This document shows, piece after piece, positions 62,645 through 64,000 of a stretch of 64,000 bases of DNA. The first letter of the stretch is position 1. The number at the start of each line of letters is the position of its first letter. The notes under the pieces are model-generated. The model did no database searches. It was given only the letters and a program-made list of their open reading frames with translations, and had not been told where the DNA came from. Both the position numbers and the translations under genes were made by a program. This stretch comes from Nocardia sp. NBC_00403 (lineage in GTDB: Bacteria; Actinomycetota; Actinomycetes; Mycobacteriales; Mycobacteriaceae): positions 6,138,001 to 6,202,000 of the forward strand of contig NZ_CP107939.1 in NCBI RefSeq assembly GCF_036046055.1. The letters are read 5' to 3'.

Positions 62645-63868
62645 GTGGCACTGTTGCGCACTCTCACCCAGCAGCGGGCAGAACTGGAAAAGGAATGGAC
62701 CCGCTGGGCGACGGCGCCGACCGTGGCGGCGGCTGACATCTCCGCGGAAACCAGCCTGCTCCGCGCTGAAGTCGCGCAATCCTGGCAGCGCTCGTTACAT
62801 ACCGTCGACCCGGGCCGCACAGGCGCGCCCGGCCTCGACGATGTCGGCGACCGCTGGTCGAAATCCGCCTTGCGCGCACCGATCACCGAATTGTCAGGCC
62901 AACTGCGCAGCATCACCGAGGAAGCGGGCTACGTTGCGGCGGTCACCGACGAATCGTGCACCGTCCTGTGGTCCTGCGGTGACCGCACGGTCCGGCGGCA
63001 AGCCGAACAGGTGAACTTTGCCCCCGGCGGTGCCTGGGACGAAAGCCATATGGGCACCAACGGTTTATCGCTCGCCCTCCACCACGACCGCCCCACCGCC
63101 GTGTTCTCGGCCGAACACCTGGTCGCCGCGCTGCACGGCTGGGTCTGTTACGCCGCGCCGATCCACGCGCCCGACGGCAGACAGGTCGGCGCGCTCGACC
63201 TCGCCAGCTCGTGGAGCCGCTCGCATCCTGCGGTCATGACCTCGGTGCGGGCCCTCGTCACCGCCGTGGAGACCATGCTGCGCGCGGCCGCGCCCACCCC
63301 GACACCGGGTGTTCGTCTCGAATGCCTCGGCGCCGCAAAGCTTTTACGCGAGGGCAGACCGGTCCCGCTACCGCCACGCCAACTGGAAATCCTGGCTCTA
63401 CTCGCACTGGAGCCCGACGGTTTCACCCCCGAGCAACTGCACGCCGCGGTCTACGGCGACCGCCAGGTCTCCGCCAACACGCTCAAAGCCGATGTCTCGC
63501 ACCTGCGCCGGACCACCGGTGGCGAGATCACCAACCGCAGGTACATGCTCACCGGCGCGGTGTCCTGCGACGCGGTCGAGCTGCTCGCGGCCATCGCGGC
63601 GGGGGATGCCCCCTCGGCGCTGTGGCTCTATCGCGGACCGCTGCTGCCCGGCTCGGACACACCGGGCGTGGTGGAGTGGCGCACGTATCTGGACGTAGGT
63701 GTGCGCACGGTGGTGCTGGCAAGCGATCGCGCCGAGCATGCGGTGGCGCTCGGAGAACGCGTCCCCGACGACATCGAAGTGCACGAGCACGCGCTGCGGC
63801 TGCTGTCTGCCGACGACGTACGGCGTGCCGTGGTTACCGCGCGCCTTCACACCGCATTGCACACCTAG
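62645..63868 (+). CDS. GAF-domain transcriptional regulator with winged-helix C-terminus
   Basis: This is a 407-residue protein from GTG 62645. Residues about 35-215 form an AcoR/GAF-type sensor (SWQRSL ... ITEEAGYVAAVTDESCTVLWSCGDRTVRRQAEQVNFAPGGAWDESHMGTNGLSLAL ... PIHAPDGRQVGALDLAS). Residues about 225-300 form an OmpR/SARP-like winged helix (LPPRQLEILALLALEPDGFTPEQLHAAVYGDRQVSANTLKADVSHLRR). It probably activates the aldehyde dehydrogenase gene that starts 87 bp downstream, as similar regulators do beside exaC/aldA genes. Confidence 0.85.
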   Translation: MALLRTLTQQRAELEKEWTRWATAPTVAAADISAETSLLRAEVAQSWQRSLHTVDPGRTGAPGLDDVGDRWSKSALRAPITELSGQLRSITEEAGYVAAVTDESCTVLWSCGDRTVRRQAEQVNFAPGGAWDESHMGTNGLSLALHHDRPTAVFSAEHLVAALHGWVCYAAPIHAPDGRQVGALDLASSWSRSHPAVMTSVRALVTAVETMLRAAAPTPTPGVRLECLGAAKLLREGRPVPLPPRQLEILALLALEPDGFTPEQLHAAVYGDRQVSANTLKADVSHLRRTTGGEITNRRYMLTGAVSCDAVELLAAIAAGDAPSALWLYRGPLLPGSDTPGVVEWRTYLDVGVRTVVLASDRAEHAVALGERVPDDIEVHEHALRLLSADDVRRAVVTARLHTALHT

Positions 63869-63955
63869 CGTCCGCGGTTCGACGCCACCAACCTCGCACC
63901 AACCTTCGCGGGTCATAGTGGCCTCTCAGAGGAAGATTCCGCGAGGAGCACTGAA

Positions 63956-64000
63956 ATGATCTACGCCAAACCTGGGTCCGGTACCAGCATCGTCAGTTAC
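63956..64000 (+). CDS. Aldehyde dehydrogenase, first 15 codons
   Basis: ATG 63956 follows GAGGAG and reads MIYAKPGSGTSIVSY before the window ends. This N-terminus matches the start of ExaC/AldA-type NAD-dependent aldehyde dehydrogenases (a short lead before the KSRYxNFIGGEW segment). Placement after an AcoR-like GAF regulator supports the call, but too little is visible for motifs. Confidence 0.6.
   Translation, partial: MIYAKPGSGTSIVSY

Noticed and set aside
1..64000. CRISPR array or rRNA genes
   Set aside because: No regularly spaced identical repeats and no rRNA-like sequence were found on reading either strand.

Overview
The window is high-GC DNA with many GTG/TTG starts, dense TetR, SDR, acyl-CoA ligase and PucR-type genes, and Nocardia/Mycobacterium-like families (DUF3556, PknB-like kinase, calerythrin-like EF-hand, DUF5938 oxidoreductase). 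It is most likely chromosome of a Nocardia-like actinomycete (order Mycobacteriales). That assignment is an inference from gene content; no rRNA or species marker is present.

Layout. 0-5 kb: 3' end of a BacA/UppP homologue, an orphan NarL-type regulator fused in frame to a signal-peptide-like segment and abutting a truncated secY, a small secreted protein and a PolA-family DNA polymerase. 5-14.5 kb: HD-domain protein, TetR/SnoaL pair, small membrane protein, then a three-gene acyl-CoA ligase / DUF5938 / SDR operon facing a TetR gene across three operators spaced exactly 22 bp, then TrmO and another SDR. 14.5-16.9 kb: a graveyard where a decayed acyl-CoA ligase and a broken GHKL-ATPase/nuclease gene meet tail to tail. 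16.9-26.7 kb: a polyhydroxyalkanoate-like locus (acyl-CoA ligase, DUF3556 membrane protein, FAD oxidoreductase and PhaB-like reductase on minus; PucR-like regulator, PhaC synthase and PhaZ-like hydrolase on plus).

27-30.4 kb: TetR-controlled quinone oxidoreductase and carotenoid cleavage oxygenase, with two matching operators. 30.5-37.8 kb: a catabolic island (amidase, DUF1989 protein, Old Yellow Enzyme, allantoinase-like deacetylase, PucR regulator, NCS1 permease) whose two divergent promoter regions share a motif. 38-48.5 kb: secreted peptidase, then a region rich in decay and mobile-element traces (serine-recombinase remnant, frameshifted MarR with intact operators, degenerate tRNA-Leu-like sequence, AbrB-like/integrase module, ArfB, HEPN-like remnant).

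48.8-58.0 kb: the most interesting unit, a tightly coupled five-gene operon of EF-hand protein, PfaD-type enoyl reductase, compact KS-AT-ACP-KR synthase, stand-alone dehydratase and NAD-dependent terminal-reductase-like SDR. Together these supply one complete reductive chain-extension cycle plus a possible reductive release step, resembling a minimal polyunsaturated fatty acid synthase with an unusual calcium-binding partner. 58-64 kb: broken TolB-like lipoprotein, an IS481-family element with clear ends and target duplication, a soluble Ser/Thr kinase, and a GAF/winged-helix regulator upstream of the start of an aldehyde dehydrogenase gene.
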